DNA of 64,000 nucleotides from Chryseobacterium glaciei (GCF_001648155.1 NZ_CP015199.1:1054001-1118000), one strand, 5' to 3'. Positions 23,143 to 32,007 are shown, numbered from the stretch's first letter. Program-made: numbers and translations. The notes: generated by a model from the sequence alone, not told the origin.

Positions 23143-23215
23143 AATTTCGGAAGGACTCGAACCTTCAACCTTCGGCTTATGAAACCGATACTCTAACCTA
23201 TTGAGCTACGAAATC
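23143..23215 (-). tRNA. tRNA-Met(CAT)
   Basis: Acceptor GATTTCG/CGAAATT, D stem GCTC/GAGT, anticodon arm TCGGT-TTCATAA-GCCGA, T arm GAAGG-TTCGAGT-CCTTC. It lacks initiator hallmarks; an Ile2 (modified CAU) identity cannot be excluded. Confidence 0.8.
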
Positions 23216-23218
23216 TTT

Positions 23219-23302
23219 TATGTGAACTGCCAATTATCAATTCCCTTTGCTATCAATTTTCAAATTCACTTACGAAGTGAAATTCATTATTGATCATTCA
23301 CA
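23219..23302. repeat. Inter-tRNA spacer repeat, copy 1
   Basis: An AT-rich spacer with CAATTATCAATTCC, CAAATTCACTTACGAAGTGA and TTGATCATTCAC. Related spacers lie at 23687 and 23941, suggesting the array grew by duplication or that a dispersed element inserted between tRNAs. Confidence 0.55.
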
Positions 23303-23309
23303 TTATTGC

Positions 23310-23381
23310 ACTCCATAAGAGAATCGAACTCTTATTTACTGCTCGAAAGGCAGCTGTCCTAAACCATTAGACGAATGGAGC
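23310..23381 (-). tRNA. tRNA-Glu(TTC), copy 2
   Basis: Acceptor GCTCCAT/ATGGAGT, loop CTTTCGA in stem GCTGC/GCAGT, T arm AAGAG-TTCGATT-CTCTT. Its sequence differs from copy 1 in the D loop and variable region. Confidence 0.85.
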
Positions 23382-23388
23382 AAATTGT

Positions 23389-23459
23389 CTGGAAAGCAAG
23401 ATTCGAACTTGCGACCTCCCGCGTCCAAGACGGGTAAACAACCACCGTTATCTTTCCAG
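23389..23459 (-). tRNA. tRNA-Pro(TGG)
   Basis: Acceptor CTGGAAA/TTTCCAG, anticodon arm CCCGT-CTTGGAC-GCGGG, T arm GCAAG-TTCGAAT-CTTGC. The D stem is weak (TAA/TTA). Confidence 0.8.
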
Positions 23460-23528
23460 TTTTGCAGATTCACTTCAAAATTCTTTTCCGAGAGACAGTC
23501 GGATCGGAAATTATCCATGAATCTTTGC

Positions 23529-23599
23529 GGTCTATGCGAGAATCGAACTCGCAGTGCCTGAGCGACAGTCAGGCAGGTTAGCCATTACCTCAATAGACC
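23529..23599 (-). tRNA. tRNA-Asp(GTC)
   Basis: Acceptor GGTCTAT/ATAGACC, D stem AGGT/ACCT, anticodon arm CCTGA-CTGTCGC-TCAGG, T arm GCGAG-TTCGATT-CTCGC. All stems pair. A permuted Asp-type unit lies at 13851. Confidence 0.9.
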
Positions 23600-23607
23600 T
23601 TTTTTGT

Positions 23608-23680
23608 GATTCCGACAGAACTCGAACCTGTAACCCCGGGTTTAGAAAACCCATGCTCTATCCAATTGAGCCACGGAACC
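23608..23680 (-). tRNA. tRNA-Arg(TCT)
   Basis: Acceptor GGTTCCG/CGGAATC, D stem GCTC/GAGC, anticodon arm TGGGT-TTTCTAA-ACCCG, T arm ACAGG-TTCGAGT-TCTGT. Confidence 0.9.
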
Positions 23681-23686
23681 TTAGTT

Positions 23687-23770
23687 AATATGAATAGTGA
23701 ATTCTCAATTCGCTTTGCTTGTCAATCTTAAATTCACTTACGAAGTAAAATTCACCATTGACCATTCACT
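23687..23770. repeat. Inter-tRNA spacer repeat, copy 2
   Basis: Similar to 23219-23302, with TTCGCTTTGCTTGTCAATC, AAATTCACTTACGAAGTAAA and TTGACCATTCAC. Confidence 0.55.
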
Positions 23771-23777
23771 TTTTAGT

Positions 23778-23850
23778 AACCCCAGAAAGATTTGAACTTT
23801 CAACCCCCGGTTTAAAAGACCGGTGCTCTAACCATTTGAGCTATGAGATT
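23778..23850 (-). tRNA. tRNA-Lys(TTT)
   Basis: Acceptor AATCTCA/TGGGGTT (several G-U), D stem GCTC/GAGC, anticodon arm CCGGT-CTTTTAA-ACCGG, T arm GAAAG-TTCAAAT-CTTTC. Confidence 0.85.
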
Positions 23851-23858
23851 ATTTTTGT

Positions 23859-23931
23859 AATCGCAGAAGGACTCGAACCTTCAACCTTCGGCGTATCAGA
23901 CCGATGCTCCAACCAATTGAGCTATGCGATT
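23859..23931 (-). tRNA. tRNA-Ile(GAT)
   Basis: Acceptor AATCGCA/TGCGATT, D stem GCTC/GAGC, anticodon arm TCGGT-CTGATAC-GCCGA, T arm GAAGG-TTCGAGT-CCTTC. Confidence 0.9.
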
Positions 23932-23940
23932 ATTTTTTAA

Positions 23941-24022
23941 ACTTGTGAATTGTTAATTGTCAATCACTTCGCTTGTCAATTTTAATTCACTTATGAAATA
24001 AAATTTACTATTGACCATTCAC
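23941..24022. repeat. Inter-tRNA spacer repeat, copy 3
   Basis: Similar to 23219-23302 and 23687-23770, with CAATCACTTCGCTTGTCAAT, AATTCACTTATGAAATAAAA and TTGACCATTCAC. Confidence 0.5.
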
Positions 24023-24029
24023 ATTTTTG

Positions 24030-24101
24030 GGTTTCTCCGGGGATCGAACCCTGTTCTCCGGTGCCACAGACCGACGCTTTACCAAATAAGCTAAAGAAAC
24101 C
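24030..24101 (-). tRNA. tRNA-His(GTG)
   Basis: Acceptor GGTTTCT/AGAAACC, D stem GCTT/AAGC, anticodon arm TCGGT-CTGTGGC-ACCGG, T loop TTCGATC. The discriminator is C73, as in bacterial His; the matching G-1 is not encoded. It is the first tRNA of the linear array. Confidence 0.85.
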
Positions 24102-24106
24102 ATAAA

Positions 24107-24134
24107 AAAAGCGCCTCTTTTTGGGAGGCGCTCT
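24107..24134 (-). terminator. Terminator between the small peptide gene and the tRNA array
   Basis: Minus strand: GCGCCTC and GAGGCGC form a 7-bp stem followed by seven T. It lies 22 nt after the stop of the 41-residue peptide gene and just before tRNA-His. Confidence 0.8.
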
Positions 24135-24155
24135 ATATTTTGACGTATCAGTTCA

Positions 24156-24281
24156 TTAACTGACGCATTTATATAAGCACCTTTTATCCACAAATTCACT
24201 ATCAAGAATACATGCACATCCCATCGGCTCTTGTCCGTGTAGTCTTGAATACTGATTAGATATGTTATGTAATTGTTTCAT
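24156..24281 (-). CDS. Small Cys-rich peptide, 41 residues (MGCAC motif)
   Basis: A short frame with its own -7 box (TTACTTTGC at 24354-24346) and a strong terminator directly behind. The peptide has five features in common with the 75-residue protein at 8629: a stretch SRLHGQEPMGCAC comparable to SRILNGNEMGCSWC, small size, the adjacent tRNA genes, strand and position ahead of an array. It has four cysteines. Translation is not proven; the coding call rests on the promoter, ATG, stop and terminator arrangement and on the shared motif. Confidence 0.45.
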   Translation of the reverse strand: MKQLHNISNQYSRLHGQEPMGCACILDSEFVDKRCLYKCVS

Positions 24282-24345
24282 TATATTCTTGTTATGTTAA
24301 AAAGTTTTTGAAATGTTGAAACTCTGTTGCTTTCAATTTTCGGTT

Positions 24346-24354
24346 GCAAAGTAA
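24346..24354 (-). promoter_or_regulatory. -7 box TTACTTTGC of the 41-residue peptide gene
   Basis: The -7 box is of the same type as those in the regulon promoters, but the TGCGYA half-sites are absent. From 24355 to 24606 I see no other feature. Confidence 0.4.
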
Positions 24355-24606
24355 ATGTGATTTTTTTTAACTCGCAAATTTATTTTTATTTCAACTAATT
24401 GAAAATCAATTAATTAAACTTGATATTTGGAGTGGAGAATTTCTGTCCGTAATATTTTACAGATATTTTAATTACCTAAATGACTGTCTCTCATCGGGTT
24501 TACCTATCACGCTTATTTATCGTATTAAATGTTCATTGTTGATTAAATAATTTTCACTTTTATGGTTATTTTTTTTCATTCTAAATAATTTCTGACCTAA
24601 AAACAC

Positions 24607-24637
24607 AAAAAACGCCTCGATTGTTGAAGCGTTTTTG
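24607..24637 (-). terminator. Terminator of the 42-residue peptide gene
   Basis: Minus strand: AACGCTTC and GAGGCGTT pair (one G-U) and are followed by a T run. Confidence 0.75.
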
Positions 24638-24664
24638 TGGTATTTTGATTAAATTTTTACGAGT

Positions 24665-24793
24665 TTACAGTAAATAATTTCCAAAGCAAGCACATTTCGC
24701 TTCATTCGATAACATCCATTCATATCCAAACGATCCCTTTATTGACGGGCGATCGCATAGATTTAAACTGATATGTGCTCTTTGTTTTGTCAT
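24665..24793 (-). CDS. Small peptide, 42 residues (KCACFG end)
   Basis: A frame starting 13 nt after a perfect -7 box, so the leader is only a few bases long. It ends in NEAKCACFGNYLL and is followed by a terminator. The CxC core resembles that of the 41-residue peptide at 24156. The function is unknown and translation is not proven. Alternatively both are small regulatory RNAs with chance frames. Confidence 0.4.
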   Translation of the reverse strand: MTKQRAHISLNLCDRPSIKGSFGYEWMLSNEAKCACFGNYLL

Positions 24794-24805
24794 AATTTTG
24801 TTGTC

Positions 24806-24814
24806 GCAAAGATA
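24806..24814 (-). promoter_or_regulatory. -7 box TATCTTTGC of the 42-residue peptide gene
   Basis: A perfect TAnnTTTG match on the minus strand, about 13 nt from the ATG, implying a nearly leaderless mRNA. Confidence 0.5.
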
Positions 24815-24944
24815 AATCTTTTTATTAATTTGTTAGTTATTTTGTTATTGTGAGAAGCAAAGCGCAGAAGTAATCTCAGGTTATTTTGATTTAGATTGCT
24901 TCACCTTCGGTTCGCAATGACGGGAATTTTTTATTTGATGATCA

Positions 24945-25967
24945 TCAATTTCTAAACATTTTATTCCTCCCAGTTTTAAACCTGGAAATATCTTTCAATA
25001 TAATCTCATCTTTTGGATTGAAATGTTTCAGTTCATTGACAATTTCAGAATGGGTATTCACTTTTTCTGCTATAATTTCGTAAGCTATATTTCTTGTTGT
25101 TGATTGCAGTTTTTCATCTTTTTTAAATTCATACTTCAAGGCTTCCAGATAGATATTCTTTTTATCAGATGGAGTTTTCTTATATAAATTTTGAATTTCG
25201 TTTTCTAATTTTTTCACATCAAAAATATTGGCGAAATAATTATTAAGACAATTAAAAGCATCTTTATTTTCCTCCCAACCCTTTAATAAAATTTGTTGAG
25301 CAGCTTCCGGTGTTTCCATTTTTTTGCGATAAATTAAAGACGCTTTTACCATTTGATTGTTGTTTACATAATCATCAACTACCATTTGATAATAGGCATG
25401 GGCATTTTTGATATCATGAATTTCAATGTATAAATCCCCAACTTTTTCTTTTTGTTCCAGTTCTTTATAAAGATCAATCGCTTTTCTATATTGTTTTGCT
25501 TTTTCATAACAGCTTGCAGCTTCCGATTTGTTTTTCAATTTTTTAAGATAAATTACTGCTGCTTCATTATAAAAACCGCCGTCCTCTAATGTCTTTGCTC
25601 CACGATAGTTATCTTGAAGCAAATTCATATAAACCTTTGCCGCTTTTAGGTAGTCTTTTTCATCGACATATTTTTGAGCAAGTTCTTCATATTTACTTCT
25701 GATCCTATCAAAAAGTGAATTTTCTAAATAGAAAGTTCCACCTCCTCCTGAAGCCTTTCTTCCAGAATTTTTCGCATCCTTCTCTTTATCTTTTAAACCA
25801 ATAATCACAAAAAATACAATAAAAGCAATAATCAGAAACAAAAATAAAGTCCCGACAACGCTCCAAAAGCTTTGATGGAAAAGTTGAGCGAATATTCCAA
25901 TGATCTTGAGGACAGCCAAAATTAAAAGGCATCTCAAAAATTTATCTATAAACTTCTGCCTATTCAT
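24945..25967 (-). CDS. TPR membrane protein of the MoxR-bpX operon
   Basis: A 340-residue protein. Two membrane helices at about 10-30 and 35-58 are followed by a cytoplasmic helical-repeat region (TPR-like, EAAVIYLKKLKNKSEAASCY is one unit) to about 230 and a helical tail. It overlaps the upstream gene by 8 nt and is the last gene of the operon, so it likely anchors the ternary complex at the membrane. I assign it from position and repeats; a specific bpX domain number is not claimed. Confidence 0.6.
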   Translation of the reverse strand: MNRQKFIDKFLRCLLILAVLKIIGIFAQLFHQSFWSVVGTLFLFLIIAFIVFFVIIGLKDKEKDAKNSGRKASGGGGTFYLENSLFDRIRSKYEELAQKYVDEKDYLKAAKVYMNLLQDNYRGAKTLEDGGFYNEAAVIYLKKLKNKSEAASCYEKAKQYRKAIDLYKELEQKEKVGDLYIEIHDIKNAHAYYQMVVDDYVNNNQMVKASLIYRKKMETPEAAQQILLKGWEENKDAFNCLNNYFANIFDVKKLENEIQNLYKKTPSDKKNIYLEALKYEFKKDEKLQSTTRNIAYEIIAEKVNTHSEIVNELKHFNPKDEIILKDISRFKTGRNKMFRN

Positions 25968-27603
25968 TTTCGTCTGATTTTAAAATTGATTTATCTTCTG
26001 CAAACAAACGGTAAAGCAGAAGAATGACACTGATAATAAGAATCCAGACAAACCAATTGTACCCAAAAGATTCTATCAGAGGATAAAAAATATACATCAA
26101 CATGGCAAGAAGAACAATCATCAAAAAAACTTTAATGCCTGTGGGTAGATTTCCACCACCTATGTTCATTGATTTTTTCTTTAGAACAAATGAATAAAGC
26201 CCTACAGCGCCTGTCATAAAAATAATCAGCCAAATAATTTCTACAAAAGAAACATCTTTTTTGGCATCATTTTCTTTGGAGGAAACGTCCGTGGTTGTTT
26301 CTAATGCATGACGCATTGGAGGGAAATCAAGAGTCCCGTAAAGACGGCCTAAAGAATCTGCCATCAATACTTTTTTCTTATGCCAAATACTTCGTACAAT
26401 TCCTTCATTGGCAGGTTTTCCTGAACCAACTTTTTTTAATGAATCTGAAATTTTTCGTTTAATATTTTCAGACCTGCTTTCAATATGTTTTGTAATCTTT
26501 TTACTGTAAATTGTTTTAAGAGAATCTCTTGCTGTATTTTGTTTCGTATTAAATTTCTTTATATCTTTTTCAATATCGGGTAACCATTTTTTTGCTGAAG
26601 GTTTTGAAATAGCCTCCTTATAACTATTCATTAATCTCACCCTTTCTCTTCCATACATAGAATCAACTTTCATATCAATTTCCGTGACTCCGGATTCAAA
26701 GGCAACGGTATTTTCAGGAAGTTTATTCATTACTTTCCCGGCACTTTGTCCATCAACTACATATTTTTCTTTATTAGAGTTAAAAGTAGATCTTGCAATT
26801 GCGGTTACGATCAAAAACACCCAAATTATCCACTGATAATTTTTTCCAGATCTGGTTGAAGATTCATCATTTTTTCCGAATAATCTTCCAAACCAATTAT
26901 CACCGAATTTAAATTTCCCAAATCCATTTCCTCTAGAAGTTCCCATAATATCTAAAGGAACTCCAAGTTCAACAGCTCTCTCAGGATATTTTTCAATGTA
27001 TAATAAATACTTTTCAATTTCCTTTTTATTCCCTGCCATTACTTTCTTCATATCAAAAGGCAGATTTTTCATCCACTCCTCTTCTGTCTGAGGCTTTTGA
27101 AGAGCTTCCAGAATTTTTTCATCATCCATTTCTACGGTATAGCTCTCAATTTTCTGAGGAATTTTTACACCATTTGATGGTTTTCGGACAGCAATATTTG
27201 GTTTTTCAGTATCTTGAATTAATGAGATCCAATCGATTTGTTCTGATAACTTGACCAAACCAAATTCCGGATGCATGATAAGATATTCAGCATCTATATT
27301 TTGCCAGTCTTCAGGATTTATTTTAGGATAGAAAATCGTGTTTTCAGGAATGAATAATTTATTATCAAAACATTGGAAATAAGAATTTTTTCCAATTTCG
27401 GTTGGTATATTTTGATCAAAAATTAAAAAACAGCCATACAAAATATTCGGTTCGTTGGAAGGAATCGGAAATGATTGAATTTGGTTTAAATCAATTCCTA
27501 AAATTTCCATCTCGTGAAGCCATATAAATGGGGAAGAACCTTTTATTAAAAGTCCTTTTTTCGGATAACTATTTTTCGGAAAAGGTTTAATTCTAAGCTC
27601 CAT
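25960..27603 (-). CDS. Multi-spanning bpX-system membrane protein
   Basis: A 547-residue protein. The N-terminal 120 residues look like an all-beta domain, followed by a linker, a membrane helix at about 248-268, a lysine-rich coiled-coil region, and three membrane helices at about 455-475, 488-505 and 510-530. It overlaps both neighbours (11 and 8 nt), so it belongs to the MoxR/vWA operon. The N-terminal segment has the same flavour as parts of the vWA partner, which fits the beta-propeller-associated domains of this system. Function is inferred only from the operon. Confidence 0.6.
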   Translation of the reverse strand: MELRIKPFPKNSYPKKGLLIKGSSPFIWLHEMEILGIDLNQIQSFPIPSNEPNILYGCFLIFDQNIPTEIGKNSYFQCFDNKLFIPENTIFYPKINPEDWQNIDAEYLIMHPEFGLVKLSEQIDWISLIQDTEKPNIAVRKPSNGVKIPQKIESYTVEMDDEKILEALQKPQTEEEWMKNLPFDMKKVMAGNKKEIEKYLLYIEKYPERAVELGVPLDIMGTSRGNGFGKFKFGDNWFGRLFGKNDESSTRSGKNYQWIIWVFLIVTAIARSTFNSNKEKYVVDGQSAGKVMNKLPENTVAFESGVTEIDMKVDSMYGRERVRLMNSYKEAISKPSAKKWLPDIEKDIKKFNTKQNTARDSLKTIYSKKITKHIESRSENIKRKISDSLKKVGSGKPANEGIVRSIWHKKKVLMADSLGRLYGTLDFPPMRHALETTTDVSSKENDAKKDVSFVEIIWLIIFMTGAVGLYSFVLKKKSMNIGGGNLPTGIKVFLMIVLLAMLMYIFYPLIESFGYNWFVWILIISVILLLYRLFAEDKSILKSDENE

Positions 27604-29992
27604 ATTCCAAAATTTGATTAATAAATTTCTCCAGATAATCAGAATACATATCCTCCATTTTTTTCACTTTCAACAACGTATTTTCTGGCAGATAATATTC
27701 TGACCCTCCAAATTCTACATTGGTCGACAATGACAGGAAGCCCTGTTCTGTAGAAGGTATATAAAATGTTGGAATATTTCCGTTACTGCTTTTAAAGGTC
27801 AACATTCCGCGGGAATCTGTAATGATCTCGCTTCCATCAGGAAAAGTAAATTTATTTTTGTTTTGTTCAGCGAAAATTTTAATATCAAACTTGTTTTTGA
27901 TGAAATTTATTGAATTTTCATAATTCTTATTTAATTCATTTCCGGAAACAACTAAATTATCCTTTGTATTAATTCCAATTTTGCTGAAATTACCTACTAT
28001 TTTAATTCCATTATAATTTAATCTTGAAGCTTCTGCCGATGCTTTTGTATCATTTTTTTGAATTTCAGCATCGTTTTTTACGGATTCAATAGAGATATTT
28101 CCATCGATATTTATTTTGAAAATTGAAGACATTTCTGCATTGAATAAGTAAAACCCTCTGCCAAAATAAATCAGTCTTGAATCTGCAGGAATGTTTTGCC
28201 CTGTCAAATTCTGCTCCGAATATTCTTTTGTATTTAAATTTAATTTAGAAATCAACTTCTTATCTGGTTGATATTGACAGAGAATAAATTGCTGCTGTTT
28301 ATTTTTCGCTAAAGCAAACTGTCCTTTAGGTTTTACAGAAATATCTTCAATTAGAACTTCACTTCCATGATAGGTCTTGTAATAGTCATAATAATCTCTA
28401 CTGTAATAATTATCAGAAAGATAAGTCTTTAACAATTGCTTTTTATTGCTTAAAATAAAAAATTCACCTTCATATAAAAATTGAGCAATTTTATGAGTCG
28501 GCATTGGAAATAAAATCGGATAATTGAGTGGAAGATCCGTTCTTTTACCGCTGGACGAAATATCATTCTCTCTATTCTTTCTCCTCTGTGGTGGGTTTGC
28601 CCATAATTCCTTTAAAGGAAGAAGTACTTTTTGAATATGCTTTCTTGTTCCTTTATGATGTTTGTAGAAATTTAATTCTCCATCCGCCGAAGTGGTGACT
28701 AAAAATTTTAATCGGTCTCTATTTTCATGAATCGTTCGTTGAATATTTTCGTTAGCCAAGTTTTCCTGATGGGTAATGAAGAAAACCTCCAGGTCCTTTT
28801 CTTTATGTTCCTCCTGAAAAAATCTATCCAAAGCTGGTGAAACTTCTAAAACCGGACTAACCTGATTTAAATTATCAACCACTTCTTCCACTTTATCTAA
28901 AGAAATCGCCACATTTGTTTGCCCCAAAGCAAAAACTTTACATTCAGAATGTGCTTTCGGGTGTTTGATCACTGCGATAGCTGAAGCAAAAGCCAAAACC
29001 TTTGGTGATCCCCAATTTTTAAGGGAAGTATCAATTAAAATTATTCTTTCAAAAATATTTTCCTCAGGCGGAATTTCACGCTGAATGTACAAGGCTTCAT
29101 TATTGGCAACCCGATTCATGAAAATCTCATCTTCATTAGCAAATTCAGATAAAAGCATTTTTGATAACTCGCCTTTGTTGGTCATATCAGAAATTCCTCC
29201 AATCGGTTGTTCACCAGGAGAAAGATGTCTCATTGGGATTTTAAGACCACTCCAAATTCTTTTAATTAAGCTCCCAACCTGAAACGTTTTTGGATCTTCA
29301 ATTAATTCCTGAATAAAGTCTTTATTGGTTTCAATGGTGGTTTCATCTTGTATAACTTCTTCATCCAATTCGGGAAGATCTACCACATTAATCATTGCAT
29401 CAATGATAGATTTTACCGTGGGAAATTTATTATGAAGTAATGCAAGCGTTGTAATATCTCGATTTACAACGTTTTTGGTCAAAAGCTTTTTATTTGCAGA
29501 TTCACCGATAATAATTGGACTTCTTTCAAATTTTTTAATAATTAACTTAGAGTTAATCTGCGAAATTTTATTGTGACAGTCTTTAAAAATAGTATTTAAG
29601 AGATTTATTTTATTTTGACCTTTTTTGAGTACACTTTCTAAATTATTTAAATTTTCTAAAAAACTAATAGCAAGTTCTATATCATTAACTGAAACATCCT
29701 TTCCAAAAGGTTTCCCTTTTTGTCTTTTCAAATGATAATATACACCATCCATATTAAGATATCCATCTTGAATAGCGTATAAAATGAGAAGAAAAGAACC
29801 AAAAGGAGGAAATCCTTCTTGTTGCAATTCTTCCAAAATCTCAATAATATAAAGTCTATAAGCTATAACCCCTACATTCGGGATCGAAATAAGATTGTTT
29901 TCATTATATCCAGTATTATCAGGAACATCTTCATCAGTTGTCCATTCCCAGAAATAATGCTCATATGACTGAAAATATTCTTTTACATCCAT
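27593..29992 (-). CDS. vWA and beta-propeller-type protein of the ternary system
   Basis: A 799-residue protein. A helical N-terminal third is followed by a vWA-like core at about 310-430 in which the MIDAS reads ILIDTSLKNWG, that is DTSxxxW rather than DxSxS, so metal binding may be altered. The C-terminal half (about 500-780) consists of repeated beta strands with aromatic residues, as in a propeller. MoxR AAA+ ATPases act as chaperones on vWA partners; these two genes plus the bpX-type proteins form a known Bacteroidota conflict or signalling system. The effector outcome is unknown. Confidence 0.75.
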   Translation of the reverse strand: MDVKEYFQSYEHYFWEWTTDEDVPDNTGYNENNLISIPNVGVIAYRLYIIEILEELQQEGFPPFGSFLLILYAIQDGYLNMDGVYYHLKRQKGKPFGKDVSVNDIELAISFLENLNNLESVLKKGQNKINLLNTIFKDCHNKISQINSKLIIKKFERSPIIIGESANKKLLTKNVVNRDITTLALLHNKFPTVKSIIDAMINVVDLPELDEEVIQDETTIETNKDFIQELIEDPKTFQVGSLIKRIWSGLKIPMRHLSPGEQPIGGISDMTNKGELSKMLLSEFANEDEIFMNRVANNEALYIQREIPPEENIFERIILIDTSLKNWGSPKVLAFASAIAVIKHPKAHSECKVFALGQTNVAISLDKVEEVVDNLNQVSPVLEVSPALDRFFQEEHKEKDLEVFFITHQENLANENIQRTIHENRDRLKFLVTTSADGELNFYKHHKGTRKHIQKVLLPLKELWANPPQRRKNRENDISSSGKRTDLPLNYPILFPMPTHKIAQFLYEGEFFILSNKKQLLKTYLSDNYYSRDYYDYYKTYHGSEVLIEDISVKPKGQFALAKNKQQQFILCQYQPDKKLISKLNLNTKEYSEQNLTGQNIPADSRLIYFGRGFYLFNAEMSSIFKINIDGNISIESVKNDAEIQKNDTKASAEASRLNYNGIKIVGNFSKIGINTKDNLVVSGNELNKNYENSINFIKNKFDIKIFAEQNKNKFTFPDGSEIITDSRGMLTFKSSNGNIPTFYIPSTEQGFLSLSTNVEFGGSEYYLPENTLLKVKKMEDMYSDYLEKFINQILEYGA

Positions 29993-30726
29993 TCTTGCGT
30001 TTTTTCAGTGAGACGAAACGAGCTTACCGACAATTTTCGGAAATCATTTTTATTAATTGAAACATAACTTCCGTCTTCATTCCACACAAGCCATTGGCCT
30101 TCATTTTCATTATACTTTTTTTGAAGTAATGAACTTAAATTTTTAAATTCAAAATCAAAACCTGTTGGCAAAAGATGTCCGTCTTTCGTCCAATATGTTT
30201 TTCCTGGAAAACTTAATAAAGGAGTTCCGAGAAATAAGGCTTTATCTTCCATTACAATCCATTCAATTTTATCTAATTTGAATTTTGGAAAAGTAACAAT
30301 CACTTTTTTTATTTCTGATATTGAGCTTAATAAAGCAATTGCGGGTTGCTCTTCTTCGCTTGTTTTTAATCTAACCACTACTTTTTCATCAATTCCAAAA
30401 AAGTTATGATTGGAAGGTGGAAAATTCAAACGTAAAGCTTTATCAATTGGTGACCACAGCAAAGCCGTTCTCACTTTCTTAGTTGGAACCAAAGCATCTT
30501 TTCGGAATAATAATCCGTCTCGCAATTCATATAATAAAAAGTTGGGCAATTGCTGAATTTCCGCAGAATCAGCTTGTTCATCGGAAAAATTTTTCAACCA
30601 GATTACATCTTCTTCCAAAGCAATCTGAACATTTTTCCAGTCACGAATGGATCCCAAAAAATCTTCATCAGCTCGGGGAAGTTCTGCCCAAAATTCTTTT
30701 ATACGGTTTGAAGAATCTTCTGCCAT
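29983..30726 (-). CDS. bpX-type protein of the MoxR-vWA ternary system
   Basis: A 247-residue soluble protein rich in beta strands, tryptophan and charged turns, without a known catalytic motif. It overlaps the vWA gene by 10 nt and the MoxR gene by 28 nt, so it is translationally coupled to both. Its size and position match the small bpX component between MoxR and vWA genes in related operons. Confidence 0.65.
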   Translation of the reverse strand: MAEDSSNRIKEFWAELPRADEDFLGSIRDWKNVQIALEEDVIWLKNFSDEQADSAEIQQLPNFLLYELRDGLLFRKDALVPTKKVRTALLWSPIDKALRLNFPPSNHNFFGIDEKVVVRLKTSEEEQPAIALLSSISEIKKVIVTFPKFKLDKIEWIVMEDKALFLGTPLLSFPGKTYWTKDGHLLPTGFDFEFKNLSSLLQKKYNENEGQWLVWNEDGSYVSINKNDFRKLSVSSFRLTEKTQEWM

Positions 30727-31832
30727 AGACTTTCAATTTCTTTTTGAATGTATTGTTTTTGCTCAGGATTTCTGATCCAGTCGCATCGGGTTTGAAGGTA
30801 TCTTAATTTATCTTTAATAACATTTTGCTCTTCAAAACTTAAAGTACCGCCATCCCATTTATCAATTAAGATTTTTACATCTTTCATGACTTCCTCAGGA
30901 TTCGGCGTTTTGTTTTGCAAAGCCTGTGGATGAGATTTAGGATCTTCATCTTTTTCAATTGTTCTGTTGATGATTCCTTCAAGAATCTCTATCTGTTCTT
31001 CGGTGTCCCAAATGTGTTTCAACACCCAAAGATCAGAAAGAATAGCTTCATTTCTTCCACAAATTAAAGCACTTGCTGCAATTAAATTTTGCAGTTTTAC
31101 CGCTCGACGGTCAGAAATTGCAATCCCAGTATTTCTAAGGCTGATAATTGTATTTAGGTACACTTCATAAATAGGTTTCAAATCAATATTTCTACATAAA
31201 CTCTGAAGTTCTCTGATCTCATCTGAAAGAATTTCAGGTGTTTCGGTGTCAATGTTATTCTCCAGTTTTCTTCCGGCTAAAAGTACCTGTTGGAGAAGAT
31301 CCGGATGTACATAATCGACATTAATTCTGATCAAAAAACGGTCAAACAACGCATTCAAAGCTTCATCCTCAGGAAGAACATTACTTGCTCCCACAAACAT
31401 TAGCGCAGGAAGATTTTTTGTTTCTTTTCCTCTTTTGAAAATCTTTTCATTCAAGGCCGTCAAAAGTGAGTTCAGAATTGCAGAATTAGCATTGAAAATC
31501 TCATCAAGAAAAACCATTGACGCTTCCGGCATCATGCCTTCTGTATTGGTTAAAAGTTCGCCATCTTTTAATTTTCTGATATCAAAAGGTCCGAAAATTT
31601 CATTCGGTTCTGTAAAACGAGTTAATAAATATTCAAAGTTTTTACCGTCTTTCACAGTTTTTGCCAAGGTTCTTACAATAGCAGATTTTGCCGTTCCCGG
31701 AGGGCCGTACAAAAAAGCATTTTCTCTTGCCAACATACAGATTCCCAGTAAATCGACTACGTCGTTTTTGCCGACGAAGGTGTCTTTTACATAATTAAGA
31801 ACTGTGTTTAATTTATTTATATTTTGAGTCAT
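30699..31832 (-). CDS. MoxR-family AAA+ ATPase
   Basis: A 377-residue ATPase with Walker A GPPGTAKSAI at about residues 40-49, Walker B MVFLDEIFNA at about 107-116, a sensor Asn in FVGASNVLPEDEAL, and arginines in ALFDRFLIR. It is close to RavA/MoxR proteins. It is the first gene of the tightly overlapping operon and would remodel the vWA protein. The upstream region has no regulon operator of the RNA locus, so the two loci are not obviously co-regulated. Confidence 0.9.
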   Translation of the reverse strand: MTQNINKLNTVLNYVKDTFVGKNDVVDLLGICMLARENAFLYGPPGTAKSAIVRTLAKTVKDGKNFEYLLTRFTEPNEIFGPFDIRKLKDGELLTNTEGMMPEASMVFLDEIFNANSAILNSLLTALNEKIFKRGKETKNLPALMFVGASNVLPEDEALNALFDRFLIRINVDYVHPDLLQQVLLAGRKLENNIDTETPEILSDEIRELQSLCRNIDLKPIYEVYLNTIISLRNTGIAISDRRAVKLQNLIAASALICGRNEAILSDLWVLKHIWDTEEQIEILEGIINRTIEKDEDPKSHPQALQNKTPNPEEVMKDVKILIDKWDGGTLSFEEQNVIKDKLRYLQTRCDWIRNPEQKQYIQKEIESLWQKILQTV

Positions 31833-32007
31833 TGATTTCTCAGTTTTTATATTTTTTTTCTAATGTAAAGAGTGCTTTCTTTCCTGAATAATGCTTTTTT
31901 TAACGCAAAGCACCCAAAGGTTTTTTGACTATTAACTGTTTTTAAGTTCACAAAGGCGTTTCACTCAGCAAAGAACACAGAGGTTTGTTCAATTATGTCA
32001 ATTTTCT

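Noticed and set aside
23758..24217. Short open frames across the linear tRNA array
   Set aside because: They are translations through T and D arms of tRNA genes and have no leader, conservation or motif.
24156..24281. Lanthipeptide or other RiPP precursor
   Set aside because: Cys-containing and short, but no GG leader motif and no modification enzyme nearby; the ATP-grasp genes are too far away and in a different unit to claim it.
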